The translations under genes and the position numbers were made by a program. DNA of 64,000 nucleotides, from contig NZ_JAANPV010000009.1 in the NCBI RefSeq assembly GCF_011290505.1, forward strand, positions 62,001-126,000. The letters are read 5' to 3'. Below the pieces are notes generated by a model. It worked only from the letters and a program-made list of their open reading frames with translations, ran no database searches and was not told the origin of the DNA. The DNA is from Paenalcaligenes suwonensis (lineage in GTDB: Bacteria; Pseudomonadota; Gammaproteobacteria; Burkholderiales; Burkholderiaceae_B). Below are positions 10,013 through 16,843 of the stretch, piece by piece; within the stretch, counting starts at the first letter, position 1, and each line of letters begins with the position of its first letter.

Positions 10013-10482
10013 GATTGCCCCTTCTTGCTGTAGGCCGAGAGAGTGATCTGCCTGCCCGGTTCGCAATAGTCAAATGTGATTTTCAGGTCAGGGGTAGGTA
10101 ACAAGGCCCCCGCTTGATCAGGCCATTCAATGAGCACAACAGCATTTTCTTCAAGCATATCACGAAAACCAGCATCTAACCATTCTCGGCTATCGCTAAA
10201 ACGATAAAAATCAAGATGATACGCCTTTAAGCTAGAAAGATTATAGCTTTCTACTAGGCCGTAACTTGGGCTTTTGATACGCCCCGTTACACCTTCGTGT
10301 CGCAAAAATGCTCGAGTGAAGCTGGTTTTTCCCGCGCCTAGGTCACCAATAAGATGCACGTGGCCGCCTTGACTGTCTGCAGAGCAAACCAAAGGCGACA
10401 GCCATTCGGCCAGTTGCTGGGTGACAGCTTCGTCAGCGGCATACAGGCTAAGACTAAGCAAAGGTGCAGGTTGTGTGGTCAT
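9961..10482 (-). CDS. tsaE: tRNA threonylcarbamoyladenosine biosynthesis ATPase TsaE
   Basis: TsaE is the small ATPase that works with TsaB and TsaD in making t6A37 on ANN-decoding tRNAs. Walker A is HLIGDLGAGKTSFTRAFLR; the following IKSPSYGLVESYN and HLDFYRFSDSREW segments and VVLIEWPDQAGALLP are family signatures. Length 173 is usual. Its 3' end overlaps the amidase start by 52 bp, so translation of the two is probably coupled. Confidence 0.93.
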   Translation of the reverse strand: MTTQPAPLLSLSLYAADEAVTQQLAEWLSPLVCSADSQGGHVHLIGDLGAGKTSFTRAFLRHEGVTGRIKSPSYGLVESYNLSSLKAYHLDFYRFSDSREWLDAGFRDMLEENAVVLIEWPDQAGALLPTPDLKITFDYCEPGRQITLSAYSKKGQSWLELINTKIQNLPPKA

Positions 10483-10591
10483 GACTATATAAGAAAGAGA
10501 GAACTGAATTCCGTTAGCACTAGCAGTGCAGCAAGAAGTGTACCTAATTGCTGCCTGCTATCGCGTGTGCCTAACGAGACTACGATGTGAT

Positions 10592-11524
10592 TTATTTTTT
10601 ATCGTTTAGTTTTGCGAAGAAGTTGGCCAAAATCGCGCCACTAATATTATGCCAAACACTAAACAAGGCACTAGGAACCGCCACAATAGGGTCAAAGTGT
10701 TTGCTGGCTAAGGCAGCACCTAAGCCACTATTTTGCATACCTACTTCAATAGAAATAGCTTTACGCTGTGCCAAACCTAGGCCCATGATGCGAGCAATAA
10801 TGTAGCCAAATAGATAGCCAAAGCTATTGTGCAAAATGACGATACCAATAATGAGCAAGCCTGTTTCTTGAAGTCTGGCTTGGTTCAGTGCCACCACAAT
10901 CGCCACAATCATCACAATGCCAAACACCGAAACGATAGGAAGTACAGGGGTAAGGATGGCGACACGTGCGCCCAAGATGATGCGAACGACCAAACCCAGT
11001 GCGATAGGAACAATCACAAAGTTAATGATGGACATCATCATGGCGTAGAACGACACGTCAATGCTTTCAGCGGCAAGCAGCTTCAGCAATAGCGGTGTCA
11101 TGAACGGGGCCAGTAGCGTGGTAATACTGGTAATGGTTACGCTTAATGCCACGTCACCACGTGACAGGTAAGTAATCACATTACTGGACGTACCACCGGG
11201 GCAAGAGCCCACCAGTACGACGCCCAGAGCCAGCAGTGGGTCAATGTTGAACAGCTTAACCAGTGCCAGAGCCAACAGCGGCATGATAATAAACTGTGAG
11301 CACACGCCTAGCAGCACTTGCAGGGGCTTTTTCACAACCTCGGAAAAGTCCTTAATGGTCAGTGTCAGACCCATACCAAACATAATGATCCCTAAGAAGT
11401 AGACGATTAAGTCTTTTAAGGGCACAAAGGTGGCGGGTATGAAAAAGCCTAGGACGGCAAATAGTAGGGTCCAGATGGCAAAGGTTTTGCCAATGAACTC
11501 AGAAAATAAGTGTAGAAAACGCAT
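10592..11524 (-). CDS. Bile acid:sodium symporter (BASS) family transporter
   Basis: A 310-residue inner-membrane protein with nine to ten hydrophobic segments. The family hallmark GSCPGGTSSNVITYLSRGDVALSV, which lines the sodium and substrate site, is intact, as are MFGMGLTLTIKDF and the C-terminal EVGMQNSGLGAALASKHF. Bacterial members move bile-acid-like or keto-acid anions (for example pantoate or pyruvate) with sodium; the substrate here is unknown. It stands alone on the minus strand between tsaE and an AEC transporter gene. Confidence 0.9.
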   Translation of the reverse strand: MRFLHLFSEFIGKTFAIWTLLFAVLGFFIPATFVPLKDLIVYFLGIIMFGMGLTLTIKDFSEVVKKPLQVLLGVCSQFIIMPLLALALVKLFNIDPLLALGVVLVGSCPGGTSSNVITYLSRGDVALSVTITSITTLLAPFMTPLLLKLLAAESIDVSFYAMMMSIINFVIVPIALGLVVRIILGARVAILTPVLPIVSVFGIVMIVAIVVALNQARLQETGLLIIGIVILHNSFGYLFGYIIARIMGLGLAQRKAISIEVGMQNSGLGAALASKHFDPIVAVPSALFSVWHNISGAILANFFAKLNDKK

Positions 11525-11656
11525 GGGGAATGTGAATCAATAAAAAAGTGAGTGCGTAAACACAGCTTTTGGCTGTGGGTGACTACTGGCGCATCAGCGT
11601 CAAAGGTGGATCAAGCTATTGCCAACGTCACGGTGCACCCGTTGTCATGGCTAATG

Positions 11657-12556
11657 TCATGATAAAGAAAACTGAATCCATAGCGGCAAGGTGATGGCCG
11701 CTAAGAGTGTGCCTAACGACATGGTGGTGGCGACTAGATCGCCTTTGCCACCCATACGAGCGGCTAATACGTGTGCTGACGATGCCGTAGGTAACGCGGC
11801 AAACAAAATCAGCATTTGTGTTTCCAGGGCGGATAACGCCAACAGCTTGCTAATAAATACAGCAGAAATAGGCAAAATCAGCAGTTTAACGGCAATAATC
11901 CATCCTACTAAGCGCTGCGCACCATGCAGCGCTTTAATGGAAATGGTCGCGCCCACGCACAGTAAACCAATGGCTAGTGCGCAAGCACCCAAACGGCTAA
12001 GCGCGGTGTTGACGGGAGTGGGCATAGACAAGCCCGACAAGCTAAACAGCAGCCCCAACACTGTGGCAATAATTAATGGGTTAGCCAGAATCTCTTTGTA
12101 GGGGTTGCGGTTACTGTTGCGGGCCAGAGCATGCACTGCCAACACGTTCACAATGGGAACAGATAACCCTACAAACACCGCCATGATGGCCACGCCAGTG
12201 GGGCCTGCCAGTGCCGAGGCGAGCGACAAGGCTAAGTAGGTATTAAAGCGAAAAGCGCATTGTTGTAGCGAAGCATGCTGTAAGCCATCGCACTTCAAAA
12301 TAGGTTTGGCGAGTAACGCCGCTACAAAGCCTACAGCGGTTAAACAGACCACAGCCGCGAGTAACAACAGTGTTTCGTCACCTTGCAACGAAGTTTGGCT
12401 GATGGAGTAAAACAATAGGGCGGGAAACAGTACGTAATACACCAACTTTTCGGCATAGCTGAAGAACTCCCCCTGAAACCCTAGCTTGTGCCGTAGCAAA
12501 GCACCCAGAGCAATTAATAGGAAGTCGGGAAGTATCAGTAAAAAGGTATCGAACAT
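11657..12556 (-). CDS. AEC family (auxin efflux carrier-like) transporter
   Basis: A 299-residue protein with about ten hydrophobic helices, ending in LPTASSAHVLAARMGGKGDLVATTMSLGTLLA, the characteristic final part of AEC/Mdc-type permeases. The N-terminal half begins with a short helix and YAEKLVYYVLFPALLFYSIS, also typical. Bacterial members often carry dicarboxylates such as malonate or malate; the substrate cannot be assigned. It lies 90 bp before the divergent tRNA-Arg(CCU). Confidence 0.85.
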   Translation of the reverse strand: MFDTFLLILPDFLLIALGALLRHKLGFQGEFFSYAEKLVYYVLFPALLFYSISQTSLQGDETLLLLAAVVCLTAVGFVAALLAKPILKCDGLQHASLQQCAFRFNTYLALSLASALAGPTGVAIMAVFVGLSVPIVNVLAVHALARNSNRNPYKEILANPLIIATVLGLLFSLSGLSMPTPVNTALSRLGACALAIGLLCVGATISIKALHGAQRLVGWIIAVKLLILPISAVFISKLLALSALETQMLILFAALPTASSAHVLAARMGGKGDLVATTMSLGTLLAAITLPLWIQFSLS

Positions 12557-12606
12557 GGTGAAATGTAGGACTGTCTGCGCAATCTGTTAGATTACGCTAT
12601 TTTCAT

Positions 12607-12636
12607 TTGCCCGTACCAGCCTAATGTCTTTATAAT
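12607..12636 (+). promoter_or_regulatory. Promoter of the tRNA-Arg(CCU) gene
   Basis: TTGCCC at 12607-12612 and a perfect TATAAT at 12631-12636 with an 18-bp spacer; the tRNA 5' end follows 10 bp later, a usual distance for a stable-RNA promoter. Confidence 0.65.
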
Positions 12637-12682
12637 TTTGGGCTGTGGCTCCATAGTTAAATGGATATAACTTTCCCCTCCT

Positions 12683-12897
12683 AAACAAAATTGGGCACAC
12701 CTAGGCGAAAGCCTTGATGTGAATGCGCTTAAATTCGGTGAAACCCCTGTGCAAACGCGGCAATACCGAGCGAAGCCTCGCCAGAGGAACGTGTAGAGAC
12801 TCGACAGGCGCAGCCTACGGCACAACGTGCTATGGCTAAGATAGAGTCCAGACTACAAACCTGTGCAATGCAGGGCAGTGAAAACTGTAGTGGTACG
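12683..12897 (+). ncRNA. Group I self-splicing intron (IC3-like) in the tRNA anticodon loop
   Basis: 215 nt between U36 and A37 of the anticodon loop. A GGG guide at 12693-12695 can pair with the exon bases CCU, leaving the expected G-U at the 5' splice site; the last intron base is G (12897). Conserved core strings are present: AAATTCGGTGAAACC (12731-12745, P/J4-5 region), GTGTAGAGACTCGACAGG (12791-12808, R/P7 region) and AAGATAGAGTCC (12838-12849, S/P7-J8/7). GAAA tetraloops cap a stem at 12703-12714 and another at 12876-12887, matching L2 and L9. The core resembles, from memory, the 205-nt Azoarcus tRNA-Ile intron, and tRNA-Arg(CCU) of Agrobacterium carries one at the comparable place. No endonuclease gene is inside. 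Confidence 0.92.
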
Positions 12898-12920
12898 AAG
12901 GGAAGATTACAGGTTCGATT

Positions 12921-12936
12921 CCTGTTGGGGCCGCCA
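12921..12936 (+). other. attL: 3' end of tRNA-Arg(CCU)
   Basis: CCTGTTGGGGCCGCCA, the last part of the T arm and acceptor of the tRNA. The segment GGGCCGCCA recurs exactly at the far end of the island. Integrases of the P4 family typically use tRNA 3' ends and restore the gene on integration. Confidence 0.8.
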
Positions 12937-12970
12937 TAACGCCATACGGTAAAATGCGTTAAAGTTAACA

Positions 12971-13004
12971 AAACCCGCGCCAGATAATGGTTAGCGGGTT
13001 TTTT
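12971..13004 (+). terminator. Rho-independent terminator after the tRNA
   Basis: AAACCCGC pairs with GCGGGTTT across a 15-nt loop and is followed by a T run. It lies 35 bp beyond the mature tRNA end, already on the island side of attL, so the island would supply the present terminator. Confidence 0.8.
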
Positions 13005-13039
13005 GTTGGTTGTTAATGTACGGTAGTGTGCATTGACAT

Positions 13040-13104
13040 ATACCGTCATGCGACGGTATTTTAGACGGTATCTGATAAATTGCTCGGAAAAATACCGTCA
13101 TGCG
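13040..13104 (+). promoter_or_regulatory. ATACCGTC/GACGGTAT box cluster upstream of int
   Basis: ATACCGTC-ATGC-GACGGTAT at 13040-13059 is a perfect 8-bp inverted repeat; a further GACGGTAT starts 12 bp on at 13064, and ATACCGTCATGCG recurs at 13092-13104, covering the int start codon. The portion 13046-13077 is repeated with three mismatches at 21850-21881. They may be integrase arm sites, an int operator, or both. Confidence 0.65.
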
Positions 13105-14302
13105 TCCTAAACTTAGCGCTGTTGCTGTGAGGCAGGCCAAGCCAGAGAGTAAGCCGTACAAGTTAACTGATGGGTCTGGTTTGTATTTGCTTGTGAATAG
13201 TATGGGCAAATACTGGAGATACGATTATCGATTCCAAGGTAAAAGGAAAACTCTGTCATATGGGGTGTTTCCCACCATTACCCTTGAGGCGGCACGACAA
13301 GCACATCAGGACGCCAAACGTACCTTAGCGGATGGCATAGACCCAGCAGAGCAGAAAAAACGAGCTGATGGACGTAAGAGCTTTGCTGCGGTGGCGCGAC
13401 TCTGGTTTGAGCATTGGAAAACAGATAAGGCTGATAGTACGGCTAGAGTTGTGTGGCGGGGATTAGAGGTAAACATACTGCCATTTATAGGCAACGTGTT
13501 GATTGATGAGTTAACAGCAGCACAAGTGCGGGACTGTGTGAAGCGAATAGAGGCGCGCGGCGCGTCTGAGGTGGCCAAGCGACAGTTACAGCGATGCAGC
13601 CAGATAGCGCGTTTTGGTGTGGCACATGACTATGCTGAACGTAATCCTGTTAGTGACGTAAATCCAAGCGACATATTAAAGCCAAGAAAGAAACAAAATT
13701 ACGCTCGTGTCGACTCTAAGGAATTACCCGTTTTATTGCAGGCCATCGATACGTATCAAGGGCAAGAGCATACACGGCTTGCTTTGCAGTTAATGGCGCT
13801 CACCTTTGTGCGCACGTCGGAACTCATCAAAGCAAAATGGCCAGAGTTTGATTTACAGGCGCATCGATGGGAGATACCAGCCGAGCGCATGAAAATGCGC
13901 ACTCCTCATATGGTGCCTTTGAGTAAGCAGGCTGTAGAGGTAATACAGAGGCTGCAGGCTATTTCCATGAGTGATAGCTATGTGTTCCCTTCGGATAATC
14001 GTAGAGGTGGCCACATGAGCAATAACACCATTCTGTATGCCCTGTATCGTATGGGGTATAGAAGCCGTATGACTGGCCACGGGTTCCGAGGTGTGGCATC
14101 AACGTTGCTGCATGAAAAGGGTTTTGCTCATGAGCACATAGAGCTACAGCTTGCCCACCAAGAGCGCGATGAGGTGAGCGCATCGTATAACCACGCCCTG
14201 TATCTTGAACCGCGCAAAAAGATGATGCAGTGGTGGGGGGATTACTTGGATGGGCTACGCAAGGGGAACCTACTTGATTTCCCTGTGAAGAAAATAGGGT
14301 AA
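13100..14302 (+). CDS. int: P4-type tyrosine integrase of the island
   Basis: A 400-residue site-specific recombinase. The N-terminal 90 residues are the arm-binding DUF4102 domain (LTDGSGLYLLVNSMGKYWRY, SYGVFPTITLEAARQA), followed by a core-binding helical domain (about 100-200) and the catalytic domain. Catalytic residues visible are Arg238 in FVRTSEL, His327 and Arg330 in GHGFRG, His353 in LAHQ and the probable nucleophile Tyr363 in SYNHALYL. The gene reads away from the tRNA, 164 bp from its end, as expected of islands that use a tRNA attachment site. The ATG at 13100 lies within one of the ATACCGTC boxes, which suggests that box occupancy could affect its expression. Confidence 0.95.
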   Translation: MRPKLSAVAVRQAKPESKPYKLTDGSGLYLLVNSMGKYWRYDYRFQGKRKTLSYGVFPTITLEAARQAHQDAKRTLADGIDPAEQKKRADGRKSFAAVARLWFEHWKTDKADSTARVVWRGLEVNILPFIGNVLIDELTAAQVRDCVKRIEARGASEVAKRQLQRCSQIARFGVAHDYAERNPVSDVNPSDILKPRKKQNYARVDSKELPVLLQAIDTYQGQEHTRLALQLMALTFVRTSELIKAKWPEFDLQAHRWEIPAERMKMRTPHMVPLSKQAVEVIQRLQAISMSDSYVFPSDNRRGGHMSNNTILYALYRMGYRSRMTGHGFRGVASTLLHEKGFAHEHIELQLAHQERDEVSASYNHALYLEPRKKMMQWWGDYLDGLRKGNLLDFPVKKIG

Positions 14303-14404
14303 CGGTTAACGCTGGCATCTAGTCCGACGGGACGAAAAGGCGGAAGTCCACCGCTCTGATGCTGGCTACTTATTCGTATGGACAGCTACTAGGACGGGTA
14401 GTGG

Positions 14405-15187
14405 ATGAAGCATAAGTATTACAGGATAAAAGAGTATCTAGATGGAAGAGAGGCTATTCAGTATTTGGCTTATTTAACTGGTGTGGAACTTGGTCGAAGT
14501 GAGTTTCTCTCTTTCATAGGAGAAGAGCTTTTTCCTTACCTTCAATTTATAGATATTCCCGAATATGGATTTCTAAATGAGGTTGCAGGTGAGTTATGTG
14601 GAGTGAACGGTAGTTTGAGGGCAGTGGGTCTACAGAAAATATGCTCACGATTGAGTCCACTTTTTGAAAGTGATCTGGGTGACAGTCTTGAATTGCCACG
14701 AAGGGGGGACTGTTACTTTCCTGATGTTTTAGAGTTAGAGGGTAAGATTACTTATCAGGAAGGAAAAGAGTTAGTTACAGATAGTTGTGTGTGGAATGTG
14801 AACGGTTATGAACTATTGCGGGCAGATGGACTGTTTTTCAAGACAAAGGATATAGAGTTATTGGCTGACAGGATGAATGCGGAAAATGCAGGGGAGTTGA
14901 GACGAGATGAGGAGGTCGTAGCTCTCAAGGCTGAAGTGGAGAAGTTAAGGGCAGCATTATCTGGTGGAGGTGGAATAAACCGCAGAAAAGAAGAAACCTT
15001 ATACAGAATCATCATAGGTATGGCTCGAGGTGGATACGGTTATGATTTTTATGCGGAAAGAAATAGCGCAACTAACCGTATTCTGAAAGACATAAATGAG
15101 CGCAGAGAAGAAATAAGTATAGAGGCGTTACGGATACACCTAAACGCCGCTAGAGAGTATTTGCCTAGAAAGCCAGAAAAGACGTAG
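14405..15187 (+). CDS. Island protein of unknown function with coiled coil
   Basis: 260 residues, not recognised as a characterised family. The first 150 residues are mixed, with an unusually AT-rich coding sequence compared with int. Residues about 170-190 (EEVVALKAEVEKLRAAL) form a short coiled coil followed by a glycine linker. The C-terminal part (ETLYRIIIGMARGGYGYDF..., then KDINERREEISIEALRIHLNAAREYLP) recalls a C-terminal module found in many phage- and island-encoded hypothetical proteins, where a GYGYDP-type motif precedes a predicted helix-turn-helix-like segment; this is from memory. No signal peptide or membrane segment. It follows int by 102 bp. A DNA-contacting accessory role would be a guess. 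Confidence 0.7.
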   Translation: MKHKYYRIKEYLDGREAIQYLAYLTGVELGRSEFLSFIGEELFPYLQFIDIPEYGFLNEVAGELCGVNGSLRAVGLQKICSRLSPLFESDLGDSLELPRRGDCYFPDVLELEGKITYQEGKELVTDSCVWNVNGYELLRADGLFFKTKDIELLADRMNAENAGELRRDEEVVALKAEVEKLRAALSGGGGINRRKEETLYRIIIGMARGGYGYDFYAERNSATNRILKDINERREEISIEALRIHLNAAREYLPRKPEKT

Positions 15188-15251
15188 AGCTAGCAGTAAG
15201 TACTGTTAGATGAGCGGTACTTACTGCACATAAAGACTGACTAAAAATACA

Positions 15252-15286
15252 GTATCTCCATTGTTTTTTAATAACCGTGGAGATAC
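15252..15286 (+). promoter_or_regulatory. Inverted repeat overlapping the alpA ribosome-binding site
   Basis: GTATCTCCA (15252-15260) and TGGAGATAC (15278-15286) are a perfect 9-bp inverted repeat with a 17-nt T/A-rich loop. The right arm contains the GGAG Shine-Dalgarno of alpA, whose ATG is 4 bp further. As RNA it would hide the ribosome-binding site; as DNA it could be an operator. Confidence 0.6.
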
Positions 15287-15290
15287 AGAA

Positions 15291-15491
15291 ATGTCTACCA
15301 AAGCCTTTCAACGTATGCCTGCCGTGCAAGAGCGAGCAGGGGGCGTATCCAGAACCACTATTTACGAGTGGGTGAAAAAAGGGCAATTCCCTAAGCCAGT
15401 AAAAATAGGTGGCCGCGCTATTGCTTGGCGGGTAAGCGACCTAGAAAAATGGGCAGAAAACCCTCAGGGTTGGGCTGAGGGGGGCGTGTAA
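15291..15491 (+). CDS. alpA: AlpA-like helix-turn-helix regulator
   Basis: 66 residues (ATG at 15291, GGAG 7 nt upstream). The sequence GGVSRTTIYEWVKKGQFPKPVKIGGRAIAWRVSDLEKWA is the standard AlpA/MerR-like winged helix: the turn around SRTTIYEWV, the wing FPKPVKIG and the closing W-R-x-S-D-x-x-x-W. In P4-like elements and CP4-57, AlpA activates excision genes. Here it is the first gene of a tight cluster: its TAA overlaps the ATG of the next gene (TAATG), and the third gene overlaps no further than 0-1 bp. An inverted repeat covers its ribosome-binding site. Confidence 0.9.
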   Translation: MSTKAFQRMPAVQERAGGVSRTTIYEWVKKGQFPKPVKIGGRAIAWRVSDLEKWAENPQGWAEGGV

Positions 15492-15874
15492 TGGATCCGC
15501 AAAAAAGAAACGCCCCCATCACGAGAAGCAATGAGAGCGCTGCAAATATCACTGTTGGCCAGCATACCATAAAACCATTTCAGGGCACACGTAACGTCAA
15601 TGAGTTACGGGCGCTGGATGTGCTCCTCAAAGCAGAAGGCAAGCCAGTAAGCCGTAAGGATTTAGATCGATTATGTGGGGCTGCTAATAGCCCTGAAATC
15701 GTGCGCCGGCTACGTGAAAAAGGTCTGCCTATAAAGTGCGATATGCAGGAGACGGTGAACCGCTTTGGTGAATCGGTTAAGGCAGGGTATTACAGTCTTA
15801 CCCCTTATGCTATGGCTAAGTTGTGCTTGTGGCTTGATATTGTTGCCTCCAGAGTAGGCAGGAGGTCCGCATGA
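15491..15874 (+). CDS. Small island protein, predicted winged-helix
   Basis: 127 residues, no firm family. The middle (NELRALDVLLKAEGKPVSRKDLDRLCGAANSPEIVRRLREKGLPI) has the look of a winged helix: a first helix, a second after PVSRKDLD, and a recognition-like helix SPEIVRRLREKG, followed by a strand pair. This type of protein often sits between alpA and replication or accessory genes in P4-like islands. It is translationally coupled to alpA by a TAATG overlap, and its own TGA is immediately followed by the next ATG. Confidence 0.7.
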   Translation: MDPQKRNAPITRSNESAANITVGQHTIKPFQGTRNVNELRALDVLLKAEGKPVSRKDLDRLCGAANSPEIVRRLREKGLPIKCDMQETVNRFGESVKAGYYSLTPYAMAKLCLWLDIVASRVGRRSA

Positions 15875-16276
15875 ATGACACGACGCAAACGCTCGGATTA
15901 CCCCATCGGGGGGCGCTTTTGTGCTTTGCCTCACAAGGTTATGGATTGCGCGGCATTTGTTAGCTTGTCGGGTGCTGCTACTCGTCTGCTGCTGGAAATA
16001 CTACGCACCTACAACGGCAACAACAATGGTCAGATGCACGTCACTCTAGGTGTTCTAAAGAGTCGCGGTTGGAATAGTGGTGATGTATTTACACGCGCTA
16101 GGCAGGAGTTGCAGGACAAGGGGTTTATCCAAATGACCCGCCTACCTCTTATGCCTAGACGTGGGGCATGGTTTGGCCTGACATGGCGGCCATTGGACTA
16201 CACGCCAGAAATGGACTTAAAGCCGGTGGACTTCCTAAAAGATGCGTTTTTGCTGTGGGAGAGGAAAACAAAATAA
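15875..16276 (+). CDS. Small island protein, helix-turn-helix-like, possible replication or control protein
   Basis: 133 residues. The core ALPHKVMDCAAFVSLSGAATRLLLEILRTYNGNNNGQMHVTLGVLKSRGWNS followed by ARQELQDKGFIQMTRLP reads like the winged-helix part of plasmid/island DNA-binding proteins of the 'replication initiator-like' or helix-turn-helix type: a helix through S-x-x-A-x-x-L-L-L-E-I, then a glycine turn and a recognition helix leading to G-F-I. A strong GGAGG lies 9 bp before the ATG. The palindrome array begins one base after its stop codon, making this protein, or AlpA, a candidate ligand. The family assignment is inference. Confidence 0.65.
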   Translation: MTRRKRSDYPIGGRFCALPHKVMDCAAFVSLSGAATRLLLEILRTYNGNNNGQMHVTLGVLKSRGWNSGDVFTRARQELQDKGFIQMTRLPLMPRRGAWFGLTWRPLDYTPEMDLKPVDFLKDAFLLWERKTK

Positions 16277-16277
16277 C

Positions 16278-16405
16278 TGACCGGAATACGGTCATATAAA
16301 GCCCTCCATTTGACCGGAATACGGTTATACGAAGTGCTCCATGTGACCGGAATCCGGTCAAATACAGGCCCAAAACAGCGTTTTCATATGACCGTATTCC
16401 GGTCA
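16278..16405. repeat. Array of four 17-bp palindromes (TGACCGGAATACGGTCA)
   Basis: Copies at 16278-16294 (exact), 16311-16327 (one change), 16344-16360 (ATC for ATA, so fully CCGGAATCCGG-like) and 16389-16405 (exact reverse complement of copy 1). Each is TGACCG-5 nt-CGGTCA. The first three start exactly 33 bp apart, about three helical turns, and the fourth 45 bp further, placing the sites on one face. This looks like a cooperative operator or an iteron set rather than a CRISPR. Confidence 0.9.
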
Positions 16406-16843
16406 CTTTATATATATAGCCATCTACTCCCCCATTTATGGGGGATTTATTAGGGGTTAGAAAGCAGCAAATAGGGATGTATAGTGCAAACGGTTTTTTG
16501 CAAAAAGTTGCACCGTTTACTGTAATGGGGACCAAAAAGGTAAAGCATGACTGCTATTTGATTAGCGGACATTGATGCTGCTTCGTAGTAGTGTATGTTA
16601 GCTTTTGTTAGCATTACCGTGGGTTTTCGGAGGCCATAAAAAAGACTATCTCCATTCCCTTGGTGCGCCAAAATAGGGTGCGGGTAGTTTTTAGGGTTGG
16701 ATAAAACCTCACATCTACCGCACAGCTTTGCTGATGGGCATAATTGATTGGCCCGTTATCTAAGCGTTGCGTAACGGTTATGTCGTATCATAGCCAGCAT
16801 CTATCATTATTGATTTGCATCTTTATTTGCTGCTGCCTTGCTT
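16406..16843. other. Non-coding leader between the palindrome array and the restriction gene
   Basis: 438 bp with no convincing gene. It starts AT-rich (TTTATATATATA), then has TCCCCCAT-TT-ATGGGGGA (16428-16445, perfect 8-bp arms) and AAACGGT...ACCGTTT (16488-16494 with 16512-16518) enclosing TTTTTGCAAAAA. GTTAGC is repeated 10 bp apart near 16588. These features fit a control or origin-like region; no clear promoter for the large gene was identified. Confidence 0.5.

Larger units (their letters stand above)
12647..12936 (+). tRNA. tRNA-Arg(CCU), interrupted by a group I intron
   Basis: The mature tRNA is encoded in two exons, 12647-12682 and 12898-12936. Exon 1 gives acceptor GGCTCCA, the D arm (GTTA...TAAC), anticodon stem TTCCC and loop start CTCCT; exon 2 gives AA of the loop, GGGAA, a 4-nt variable loop, T arm ACAGG-TTCGATT-CCTGT, acceptor TGGGGCC, discriminator G and an encoded CCA. 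All stems pair, including a single U-G in the acceptor. The anticodon CCU is positions 34-36 of the loop CTCCTAA, and the sequence closely follows the usual bacterial tRNA-Arg(CCU). The 3' end serves as attachment site for the downstream island, whose int gene starts 164 bp away. The split is explained by the intron described separately, so the gene is not regarded as broken. Confidence 0.93.

Noticed and set aside
12647-12936. Broken tRNA-Arg pseudogene
   Set aside because: All stems pair, CCA is encoded, and the insert has group I core motifs at the exact splice position, so an intron explains the gap better than decay.
12729-13049. Antisense open frame across the tRNA and intron
   Set aside because: It runs opposite to the tRNA through structured RNA sequence and encodes low-complexity, unrelated residues; explained by the tRNA-Arg and group I intron.
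16278-16405. CRISPR array
   Set aside because: Only four 17-bp palindromes, one inverted, with 16-28-bp spacers and no cas genes.
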